A stretch of DNA of 5,422 nt from Georgfuchsia sp049276455 (lineage in GTDB: Bacteria; Pseudomonadota; Gammaproteobacteria; Burkholderiales; Rhodocyclaceae): positions 1-5,422 of the forward strand of contig JBASWL010000138.1 of assembly GCA_049276455.1 (NCBI GenBank), read 5' to 3'. The notes beneath the pieces were generated by a model. The model worked only from the letters and a program-made list of their open reading frames with translations, was not told where the DNA came from and did not search any database. A program made the translations under genes and the position numbers. Below, one piece after another: positions 1 to 5,422 of the stretch; within the stretch, counting starts at the first letter, position 1, and each line of letters opens with the position of its first letter.

Positions 1-1
1 T

Positions 2-829
2 GCAAATTCCGAACATCCCATTGCCAAGGCTATAGCCGAATCTTTTGAGCAGAAGATGCCTGTCGAAAACTTCAAAAGCATCCCCGGCAAGGGCGCCGAA
101 GGCAGGGTCGACGGCAAAGAGGTCAAAGTGGTCAGCCCTGGCTACCTGCGCGAGCAGAACATCGATCATGCCGACCAGCGCGTCGCGCCGCTGCAGGCCC
201 AGGGCAAGACGGTGGTGTTTGTCCTGGTCGACGGCAAACTGAAAGGCGCGATTGCCCTGGCCGACATCGTCCGGCCCGAGGCGAAGCAAGCCATAGCTGC
301 GCTCAAGGCAATGAACATCCGCTGCATGATGCTCACTGGCGATAACAAAGCGACAGCGCACTGGGTATCAGATCAGATCGGGCTGGATGAATATTTTGCC
401 GAAGTCCTGCCCCAGGACAAAGCCGCCAAAGTGAAAGAAGTGCAATCCCGCGGCGTACTGGTGGCCATGACCGGCGACGGCGTGAACGATGCTCCGGCGC
501 TGGCCCAGGCCGATGTGGGTATCGCCATCGGCGCCGGTTCCGATGTGGCAGTGGAAACCGCCGACGTGATTCTGGTGCGCAGCAACCCGCTCGATGTGGT
601 GGCAATCGTGCAGCTCTCCCGTGCCACCTATCGCAAGATGATACAGAACCTGGTCTGGGCCACGGGCTACAACGTCGTCGCCATTCCGCTGGCGGCCGGC
701 GCGCTCTACGCCTGGGGCGTGGTGCTGACACCCGCCGCAGGTGCAGCACTGATGGCCGCAAGTACGGTGATCGTGGCTATCAATGCGCGACTGCTGAAAC
801 TGAAGAAATCAACAACCGTTAAAAAATAA
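2..829 (+). CDS. copB: CopB-like P1B-type copper/heavy-metal ATPase, C-terminal part (5' end outside window)
   Basis: This is the C-terminal 275 residues of an inner-membrane P-type ATPase that uses ATP to export a metal ion. The reading frame is open from the first full codon at base 2, so the gene begins upstream; the ATG at base 56 is internal. Seen in order: the nucleotide-binding-domain motif SEHP (residues 3-6) and the glycine motif GKGAEG (29-34), both hallmarks of P1B pumps; TGDN (112-115); the hinge motif GDGVNDAP (158-165); then two membrane helices. The first helix carries Tyr-Asn (223-224) and the second Met-Ala-Ala-Ser-Thr (251-255). This pair is closer to the CopB type (P1B-3, usually MSxST) than to CopA (MxxSS). 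The phosphorylation site and the CPx helix lie outside the window, so copper is the likely but unproven substrate. The protein ends in a lysine-rich tail encoded by A-rich codons, just before the AT-rich next gene. Confidence 0.93.
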   Translation, partial: ANSEHPIAKAIAESFEQKMPVENFKSIPGKGAEGRVDGKEVKVVSPGYLREQNIDHADQRVAPLQAQGKTVVFVLVDGKLKGAIALADIVRPEAKQAIAALKAMNIRCMMLTGDNKATAHWVSDQIGLDEYFAEVLPQDKAAKVKEVQSRGVLVAMTGDGVNDAPALAQADVGIAIGAGSDVAVETADVILVRSNPLDVVAIVQLSRATYRKMIQNLVWATGYNVVAIPLAAGALYAWGVVLTPAAGAALMAASTVIVAINARLLKLKKSTTVKK

Positions 830-834
830 GAATT

Positions 835-840
835 GGGGAG
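835..840 (+). promoter_or_regulatory. Ribosome binding site fixing the antiporter start at 845
   Basis: GGGGAG lies 4 bases before the ATG at 845. An in-frame TTG at 833 also opens the frame, but this purine motif lies inside the longer version and nothing similar precedes 833, so ATG 845 is preferred. The site is only 5 bases after the ATPase stop codon, which would permit translational coupling of the two genes. Confidence 0.6.
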
Positions 841-844
841 CCTC

Positions 845-2266
845 ATGGATAAAATAATCTGGCTTTCTGTTTTACCCCCACTGTTAACGATTGCGGTTGC
901 AATTTGGTCGAAGAAAATTATTCCTTCACTGTTAGTTGGATTAGTAGCAGGAAGTTATTTATTGAATCCCTCTGCCACTGGTGGCTTTGAAACTGCTGTA
1001 GATCAGATTGTAAAAACTTTAACTGACAAGGACAATTTGCAAGTGCTGTTGTTCTTGTATTTGTTCAGCGGGTTAATCGCTCTTATAAGAAACTCAGGGG
1101 GTATAGAAGCTTTTTCTGACCTGGCAGAAAAACACATCGCCAGCAAGAAAGGAGTGCTATTAACTTTGTGGGCATTAATTCCTGTTACTTTTATTGATTG
1201 CGGCTTCAGGGTCATTGGGGCGGGTTCCATCATCCGCTCACTTGCCGAAAAAAATAAGGTAGCCAAAGAACGGCTTGCATTCATGCTTAACAATACAGCT
1301 AGTCCTATTGTGCAACTTATACCCATTGCCACTACTTTTGTAGGTTTTAATGTAGCGATTATTAGTCAGGGTTTAAAAACTGCCGGCGTTGCCGAAAGTA
1401 ATTCTGCTTATTCTGTTTGGCTTAAAGCTATCCCTTTAGAGTTTTTTAGCATGGTAGTAATTGTTATCACATTTCTTTCGGTATTTTTTCAATTTGCAAA
1501 TTCCGGTAAACATAAAAACGAATCCAACCTCGAGAAAGATACAAGCAGGATGAGTATGAATATGGAAGTTGCTGCACCTGTATTAAAACCAAGACTAATC
1601 AACTTTGTTATTCCGATATTCAGTGTCATCTTGTTAAGCTTTTTCTTCTTTTGGTTTTTTGGAAAAAACAAATCTAACGGAACTTCAGTTATATCTGCAA
1701 TAACTCATACAGAACCAAACAGAGCCATGCTCGTCGCATTGTTCATTTCAATATTCATGACTTCAATATTTTATTTTTTTCAAAAATATGACCTTAAAAA
1801 GATGACAGTAGATTTTATATCAGGTGGAAATGAAATCATGACCACATTGACTATCCTTGCAATAGCCTGGCCATTAGCTGCTGTTTCACAGAGTTTAGGC
1901 TTAAGCAGTTTTATACAGCAGCAGTTAGGGAACTCCTTACCTGCCTGGAGTACGCCCGTTTCACTTTTTCTTCTGTCATCCGCAGTAACTTATTTCATAG
2001 GCGCATCGTGGGGAGCGGCTTCGTTAATCATGCCTTTCGCAATACCCCTTGCCGTTTCAGTTAATTCGGACATTCCTCTTTGCGTTGCGGCAGTAATTAC
2101 CGGAGGAACATTTGGAGATGTTACTTCGCCTGTCGCCGGAATGGCCAATATGGCGTCTAACACAGCACATGCTGACCATGCAAAATATTTGAAATATGCC
2201 AGCCCTTATAATTTTATTGCAGCAGGCGTTGCTGCTATTTTATTCTTGGCAGCAGGATTTATTTAA
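845..2266 (+). CDS. nhaC: NhaC-family Na+/H+ antiporter, AT-rich and probably acquired
   Basis: A 473-residue polytopic inner-membrane protein, close to full length for the NhaC/ion-transporter superfamily. Members exchange Na+ for H+ and support pH and sodium homeostasis. Seen: about ten or more hydrophobic segments; a first helix right at the N-terminus; NNTASP (residues 149-154) in the conserved central region; a polar, Lys-rich loop around residues 220-250; and the C-terminal family signature GGTFGDVTSP (420-429), followed by paired histidines (442, 445) and a Ser-Pro-Tyr. The gene is strikingly AT-rich (18-43% GC in sampled stretches) and uses codons such as TTA, ATA and AAA that its neighbours avoid, which indicates a different origin. 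It starts 15 bases after the ATPase stop, so it is probably co-transcribed with it. Ion specificity (Na+, K+, or an amino- or organic-acid-coupled variant) cannot be read from the sequence; the symbol denotes family membership. Confidence 0.85.
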   Translation: MDKIIWLSVLPPLLTIAVAIWSKKIIPSLLVGLVAGSYLLNPSATGGFETAVDQIVKTLTDKDNLQVLLFLYLFSGLIALIRNSGGIEAFSDLAEKHIASKKGVLLTLWALIPVTFIDCGFRVIGAGSIIRSLAEKNKVAKERLAFMLNNTASPIVQLIPIATTFVGFNVAIISQGLKTAGVAESNSAYSVWLKAIPLEFFSMVVIVITFLSVFFQFANSGKHKNESNLEKDTSRMSMNMEVAAPVLKPRLINFVIPIFSVILLSFFFFWFFGKNKSNGTSVISAITHTEPNRAMLVALFISIFMTSIFYFFQKYDLKKMTVDFISGGNEIMTTLTILAIAWPLAAVSQSLGLSSFIQQQLGNSLPAWSTPVSLFLLSSAVTYFIGASWGAASLIMPFAIPLAVSVNSDIPLCVAAVITGGTFGDVTSPVAGMANMASNTAHADHAKYLKYASPYNFIAAGVAAILFLAAGFI

Positions 2267-2435
2267 CGCAGCAATCAATGAACAAACAGTTGAAGAACAG
2301 TAACCCGACAGGCCAAGAAGAACTATGTTCGGTAACGTACGGACGCCAAGATAGCTGGGCTGTATAAAAGCTGTTCGTGCAATTGGTCATACTGATTCAG
2401 AAGTTGGCTATTTTGTCGAGCAACGGATCATTTCA

Positions 2436-2445
2436 GTTGATCAAC
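2436..2445. promoter_or_regulatory. Perfect 10-bp palindrome GTTGATCAAC, possible operator
   Basis: GTTGATCAAC is its own reverse complement. It sits 19 bases before the chosen start of the small Gly/Met-rich gene, a position where a repressor or activator could act. The symmetry does not extend beyond 10 bp, and palindromes of this size can occur by chance, so a regulatory role is only a suggestion. Confidence 0.25.
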
Positions 2446-2453
2446 CACAAAAT

Positions 2454-2457
2454 GGGG
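2454..2457 (+). promoter_or_regulatory. Ribosome binding site choosing the 2465 start of the small protein
   Basis: Three in-frame ATGs occur at 2459, 2465 and 2474. The GGGG at 2454-2457 is 7 bases from ATG 2465 but only 1 base from ATG 2459, which is too close. The second ATG also gives the more typical signal-peptide start, Met-Lys-Arg. Confidence 0.45.
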
Positions 2458-2464
2458 TATGGCC

Positions 2465-2707
2465 ATGAAACGCATGAACATACGCAAGACATTGAACGCC
2501 GTCGCGTTGCCGGGCGGAACGATCATAGCTTCAAGCGCACTGGCCCAGACGCAAGGCGGCTCTGGCTACGGCATGGGCTCCGGCATGATGGGCGGCTATG
2601 GCGCAGGCTGGATGGACGGCGGGTACGGCGGGATATGGGGGCTGGTCTTGCTTGTCATCGTGGTTGCCGGCCTTGTGGCCTGGGCCGTCGCGCAAAAGAG
2701 AAAGTAA
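2465..2707 (+). CDS. Small Gly/Met-rich exported or membrane-anchored protein, possible metal binding
   Basis: An 80-residue protein of unknown function. Residues 1-27 look like a Sec signal peptide: a basic start (Lys2, Arg3, Arg7, Lys8), a moderately hydrophobic stretch interrupted by Pro-Gly-Gly (16-18), and an Ala-Leu-Ala site (25-27). Residues 31-56 are dominated by Gly with Tyr, Trp and four Met (37, 41, 42, 50). Residues 57-76 form a strongly hydrophobic helix, followed by Gln and a basic Lys-Arg-Lys end. The mature protein would expose a flexible Met/Gly loop in the periplasm, anchored by the C-terminal helix. Similar short Met-Gly-Tyr proteins are common beside proteobacterial copper-resistance genes, and Met-rich loops can bind Cu(I). 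Metal binding here is inferred from composition and from the nearby ATPase. If the signal peptide is not cleaved, it would be a two-helix membrane protein. Confidence 0.75.
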   Translation: MKRMNIRKTLNAVALPGGTIIASSALAQTQGGSGYGMGSGMMGGYGAGWMDGGYGGIWGLVLLVIVVAGLVAWAVAQKRK

Positions 2708-2815
2708 ACGAATAGTTCGCTTGGGCTCTTGTCTGGCATTGACGGATATGGCTGGCAATCAAAATGAAATCGCAGAGTTCAAACCATAGTTCCATCACTT
2801 AAAAGGAGTCAACCC

Positions 2816-3205
2816 ATGTACGGATTCAGCACTCGGCTGAAGCTGCCGTTCGATACGGCCGTCGCGAAAGTCACCGAAGCCCTGAAAAAAGAAGGCTTCG
2901 GCGTACTCACCGATATCGATGTCAAGGCGACATTGAAAGCCAAACTCAACATCGAGCATCGGCCCTATCGCATCCTCGGCGCATGCAATCCGCCACTGGC
3001 TCACCGCGCGATCGAGGCCGATCCCGACATCGGCTTGCTGTTGCCGTGCAACGTGGTCGTGCGCGAAGAAGCCGATGGAAGCATAACGGTTGCATTCATG
3101 GATCCCGAGGCGGTGCTGAAGCTGGTCGACAAAGCGGAAGTGACTGCCCTCGGCAAGGAAGTACGGGCGCTGTTGCAGAAGGTGTGTACCAGCCTCAAGG
3201 CGTAA
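2816..3205 (+). CDS. DUF302 domain protein
   Basis: A 129-residue soluble protein without signal peptide or membrane helix, almost entirely one DUF302 domain; the molecular function of the family is not established. Seen: an N-terminal segment (Tyr-Gly-Phe, then a Lys-Glu-Gly-Phe-Gly-Val stretch near residues 24-30) typical of the domain, the conserved CNPPLAH motif (Cys57 to His63), and the LLPCNVVV motif (Cys78). A third cysteine is at position 124. The two motif cysteines and the histidine are candidates for metal or redox chemistry, but this is inference. The start is well supported by AAGGAG at 2803-2808, 7 bases before the ATG. The gene lies 108 bases after the small Met/Gly gene and 46 bases before the phosphoketolase, in the same direction, so one transcript is likely. 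Base composition matches the phosphoketolase, not the antiporter. Confidence 0.88.
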   Translation: MYGFSTRLKLPFDTAVAKVTEALKKEGFGVLTDIDVKATLKAKLNIEHRPYRILGACNPPLAHRAIEADPDIGLLLPCNVVVREEADGSITVAFMDPEAVLKLVDKAEVTALGKEVRALLQKVCTSLKA

Positions 3206-3251
3206 CGCCAGTCCATTGGCGCACGCGCAGCATTAACGGGGGGCCTGGATC

Positions 3252-5422
3252 ATGACAACCAACACTCTCGCGCCGGAACTGCTCCGCAAGATCGACGCCT
3301 ACTGGCGCGCCGCCAATTACCTGTCGGTTGGCCAGATTTATCTCTATGACAATCCGCTGCTGAAGCGGCCGCTGGCGATCACGGACGTGAAGCGCTTATT
3401 GCTGGGACACTGGGGCACGACTCCAGGGCAGAATTTCATTTACGTGCACCTGAACCGGGTCATCAAGCAATACGACCTCGACATGATTTACGTCTCCGGC
3501 CCGGGGCACGGCGGCCCGGCCGTCGTCGGCAACACGTATCTGGAGGGCAGCTACAGTGAGATATATCCCGACATAAGCCGGGACGAGGCCGGGCTACAGA
3601 AGCTGTTTCTTCAGTTTTCCTTTCCCGGCGGCATTCCCAGCCACTCCTCGCCGGAGTGTCCGGGCTCTATCCATGAGGGCGGCGAGCTGGGCTATTCGCT
3701 CAGCCATTCGTTCGGTGCGGTGTTCGACAATCCTGATCTCGTGGTTGCCTGCGTCGTCGGCGATGGCGAGGCGGAAACCGGGCCCCTGGCCACGGCATGG
3801 CATTCGAACAAATTCCTCGATCCAGTCACTGATGGTGCGGTGCTGCCGATCCTGCATCTCAACGGCTACAAGATTGCCAACCCGACCGTCCTCGCACGCA
3901 TCGAGCATGAGGAACTGGAACAACTGCTGCGCGGCTATGGCTGGACGCCTTACTTCGTCGAGGGTCACGAGCCCGAGTTGATGCATGAAGCCATGGCTGC
4001 GGTCCTCGACAAGGTGGTTGACGAGATCAAGAGAATCCAGCACGGCGCTCGCGCCAACGGCAACCTCACGCGCCCACGGTGGCCGATGATCGTTCTCAAG
4101 TCGCCCAAAGGCTGGACGGGGCCGAAGGTGGTTGATGGCCTGCAAATCGAAGGTACTTTCCGCGCGCATCAGGTGCCGCTTGCCGTGGATGCCGAACATC
4201 CCGAACACCTCAAACTGTTGGAAGACTGGCTCAAGAGCTATCGGCCGGAGGAACTCTTTGATGAGCAGGGTCGCTTGAAAGCGGAACTGGCCGATCTGGC
4301 ACCGAAGGGCGAACGCCGCATGGGCGCGAATCCGCACGCCAACGGCGGCATGCTGCTGCGCGACCTGCGCATGCCGGATTTCCGCGACTACGCAGAAGTT
4401 GTGCCGACGCGAGGCGCGCGCGGCATCGGCGATACGCATGTGCTTGGACGTTTCCTGCGCGACGTGGCAAAACAGAACGATGAGCAGCGCAACTTCCGCG
4501 TCTTCGGTCCTGACGAGACGCTGTCCAACGGCCTCGAAGCCCTCTTTGAAGTGACCCAACGCCAGTGGGACGCCACTACCATGCCGAACGACGAATGGCT
4601 TGCGCCCACAGGTCGCGTGCTGGACTCGATGCTGAGCGAACACCAGTGCGAAGGCTGGCTCGAAGGCTATCTGCTTACTGGGCGGCATGGGCTGTTCAAC
4701 TGCTACGAGGCCTTCATCCATATCATCGACTCCATGTTCAACCAGCACGCCAAGTGGCTGAAAGTCACCGCGCAACTACCGTGGCGGCGCAAGATCGCCT
4801 CGCTGAACTACTTGCTGGCCTCGCATGTCTGGCGGCAGGATCACAACGGCTTCACGCACCAGGATCCCGGTTTCATTGACCATGTCGTGAACAAGAAGGC
4901 CGAGGTTGTGCGTGTTTACTTTCCGCCGGACGCCAACTGTCTGCTGTCCGTGATGGACCACTGCCTGCGCAGCCGTCATTATGTTAACGTCGTGATCGCG
5001 GGCAAACACCCGGCGCCGCAATGGCTGACGATGGATGCTGCCGTCAAGCACTGCACTGAAGGCATTGGCATCTGGCAATGGGCCAGCAACGACCAGGCCG
5101 TTGCGCCCGACGTGGTCATGGCCTGCTGCGGCGATGTGCCCACATTGGAAACACTGGCTGCTGTGTCCATCCTGCGCGAGCATCTGCCCCACCTGAAAAT
5201 CCGGGTGGTCAACGTCGTTGACCTGATGAAACTTCAGCCGCAGAGCGAACACCCGCACGGCTTGAGCGACACCGATTTCGACGAGCTCTTCACCAGGGAC
5301 AAGCCGGTCATCTTCGCCTACCATGCCTACCCGTGGTTGATCCACCGGTTGACCTACCGCCGCACCAACCACGACAACATTCATGTTCGCGGCTACAAGG
5401 AAGAGGGCACCATCACCACGCC
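3252..5422 (+). CDS. xfp: Phosphoketolase (xylulose-5-phosphate/fructose-6-phosphate), 3' end outside window
   Basis: A thiamine-diphosphate enzyme of the cytoplasm. It splits xylulose 5-phosphate (and in many members fructose 6-phosphate) with inorganic phosphate, giving acetyl phosphate plus glyceraldehyde 3-phosphate (or erythrose 4-phosphate). 723 full codons are present; the family is usually about 790-800 residues, so roughly 70 are missing beyond the right edge. Seen: GHWGTTPG near the N-terminus; GPGHGGP (83-89); the phosphoketolase signature EGGELGY (142-148); the cofactor motif GDGEAETGP (170-178) followed by HSNKF; a Glu-rich EGWLEGY segment (467-473), in the region where the family has its cofactor-activating glutamate; and THQDPG (535-540). 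No frameshift or internal stop is present. An in-frame TAA at 3234 precedes the ATG, and GGGGGG at 3238-3243 is a suitable ribosome binding site. Acetate kinase is a common neighbour of this gene and could follow downstream. Preference between the two sugar substrates cannot be decided here. Confidence 0.97.
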   Translation, partial: MTTNTLAPELLRKIDAYWRAANYLSVGQIYLYDNPLLKRPLAITDVKRLLLGHWGTTPGQNFIYVHLNRVIKQYDLDMIYVSGPGHGGPAVVGNTYLEGSYSEIYPDISRDEAGLQKLFLQFSFPGGIPSHSSPECPGSIHEGGELGYSLSHSFGAVFDNPDLVVACVVGDGEAETGPLATAWHSNKFLDPVTDGAVLPILHLNGYKIANPTVLARIEHEELEQLLRGYGWTPYFVEGHEPELMHEAMAAVLDKVVDEIKRIQHGARANGNLTRPRWPMIVLKSPKGWTGPKVVDGLQIEGTFRAHQVPLAVDAEHPEHLKLLEDWLKSYRPEELFDEQGRLKAELADLAPKGERRMGANPHANGGMLLRDLRMPDFRDYAEVVPTRGARGIGDTHVLGRFLRDVAKQNDEQRNFRVFGPDETLSNGLEALFEVTQRQWDATTMPNDEWLAPTGRVLDSMLSEHQCEGWLEGYLLTGRHGLFNCYEAFIHIIDSMFNQHAKWLKVTAQLPWRRKIASLNYLLASHVWRQDHNGFTHQDPGFIDHVVNKKAEVVRVYFPPDANCLLSVMDHCLRSRHYVNVVIAGKHPAPQWLTMDAAVKHCTEGIGIWQWASNDQAVAPDVVMACCGDVPTLETLAAVSILREHLPHLKIRVVNVVDLMKLQPQSEHPHGLSDTDFDELFTRDKPVIFAYHAYPWLIHRLTYRRTNHDNIHVRGYKEEGTITT

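Larger units (their letters stand above)
2267..2464 (+). other. Intergenic gap with intermediate base composition; no convincing gene
   Basis: The gap separates the AT-rich antiporter gene from the GC-rich block to its right. It contains only a 29-codon frame (2278-2367) with no convincing ribosome binding site and no recognisable product, plus small dyads such as GAAC-TAT-GTTC at 2320-2330. No T-tract hairpin marks a terminator after the antiporter, and no CueR-type operator is apparent. A weak -10-like TATAAA occurs at 2363-2368 without a good -35 partner. The promoter of the downstream genes may lie here, but I cannot place it firmly. Confidence 0.5.

Noticed and set aside
333..761. 142-residue minus-strand frame in the ATPase region
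   Set aside because: The Arg/Pro-rich translation is typical of antisense GC-rich coding sequence, and the + strand carries conserved ATPase motifs throughout.
833..844. Alternative TTG start for the antiporter
   Set aside because: It lacks a ribosome binding site of its own and would place the good GGGGAG motif inside the coding sequence; ATG 845 fits better.
2320..2330. Dyad GAAC-TAT-GTTC
   Set aside because: A 4-bp stem is too short to support a terminator or operator call.
2278..2367. 29-codon frame just after the antiporter
   Set aside because: It has no convincing ribosome binding site, recognisable sequence or structural feature; a frame this short is expected by chance.
2377..2715. 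112-residue + strand frame overlapping the small Met/Gly gene
   Set aside because: It starts at a GTG without a ribosome binding site and its product is Arg-rich and low-complexity, as expected of an off-frame reading of Gly-rich codons. The alternative frame has a signal peptide and a membrane helix.
3206..3221. Small hairpin CGCCA-6 bases-TGGCG right after the DUF302 stop
   Set aside because: The stem is only 5 bp and no T-tract follows, so it is not a convincing terminator; the close spacing favours read-through into phosphoketolase.
3594..4775. 393-residue minus-strand open frame
   Set aside because: It lies wholly inside the phosphoketolase gene, whose motifs are unmistakable. The translation resembles no family I recognise, and the codon register explains why it is open.
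4776..5384. 202-residue minus-strand open frame
   Set aside because: Same antisense register within phosphoketolase, separated from the previous frame only by the complement of a CTA leucine codon.

Overview
The window is 5.4 kb, with every supported gene on the + strand. It holds five protein-coding genes and no RNA gene, CRISPR array or recognisable insertion sequence. Four genes are GC-rich (two sampled 60-base stretches, 541-600 and 4321-4380, are 62% and 70% GC) and use codons typical of a GC-rich proteobacterium. A beta- or gammaproteobacterial host is my inference from gene content and base composition; nothing here fixes the taxon. The second gene is clearly AT-rich (841-900 is 43% GC, 1741-1800 is 18% GC) and looks acquired from another source.

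Layout: (1) 2-829, the C-terminal 275 residues of a CopB-like P1B-type metal-transporting ATPase, cut by the left edge. (2) 845-2266, an AT-rich NhaC-family Na+/H+ antiporter starting 15 bases after the ATPase stop. (3) 2267-2464, a gap of about 200 bases without a convincing gene; it contains a perfect 10-bp palindrome close to the next start. (4) 2465-2707, an 80-residue Gly/Met-rich exported or membrane-anchored protein of the kind often seen near copper genes. (5) 2816-3205, a DUF302 protein with its characteristic cysteines. (6) 3252 to the right edge, a phosphoketolase (Xfp) missing only its C-terminal end; it is open at the window edge and covers 40% of the window.

How the parts may fit together: the ATPase would export copper or a similar metal across the inner membrane, the Met/Gly protein could bind metal on the periplasmic side, and the antiporter would exchange Na+ for H+. 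DUF302 is of unknown function. Phosphoketolase makes acetyl phosphate from sugar phosphates. This resembles an accessory metal/ion-stress and energy-metabolism cluster. The functional link between the metal genes and the phosphoketolase is conjecture based only on proximity. I found no clear evidence of a wholly new system; the most notable points are the foreign antiporter fitted tightly behind the ATPase and the metal-gene/DUF302/phosphoketolase neighbourhood.
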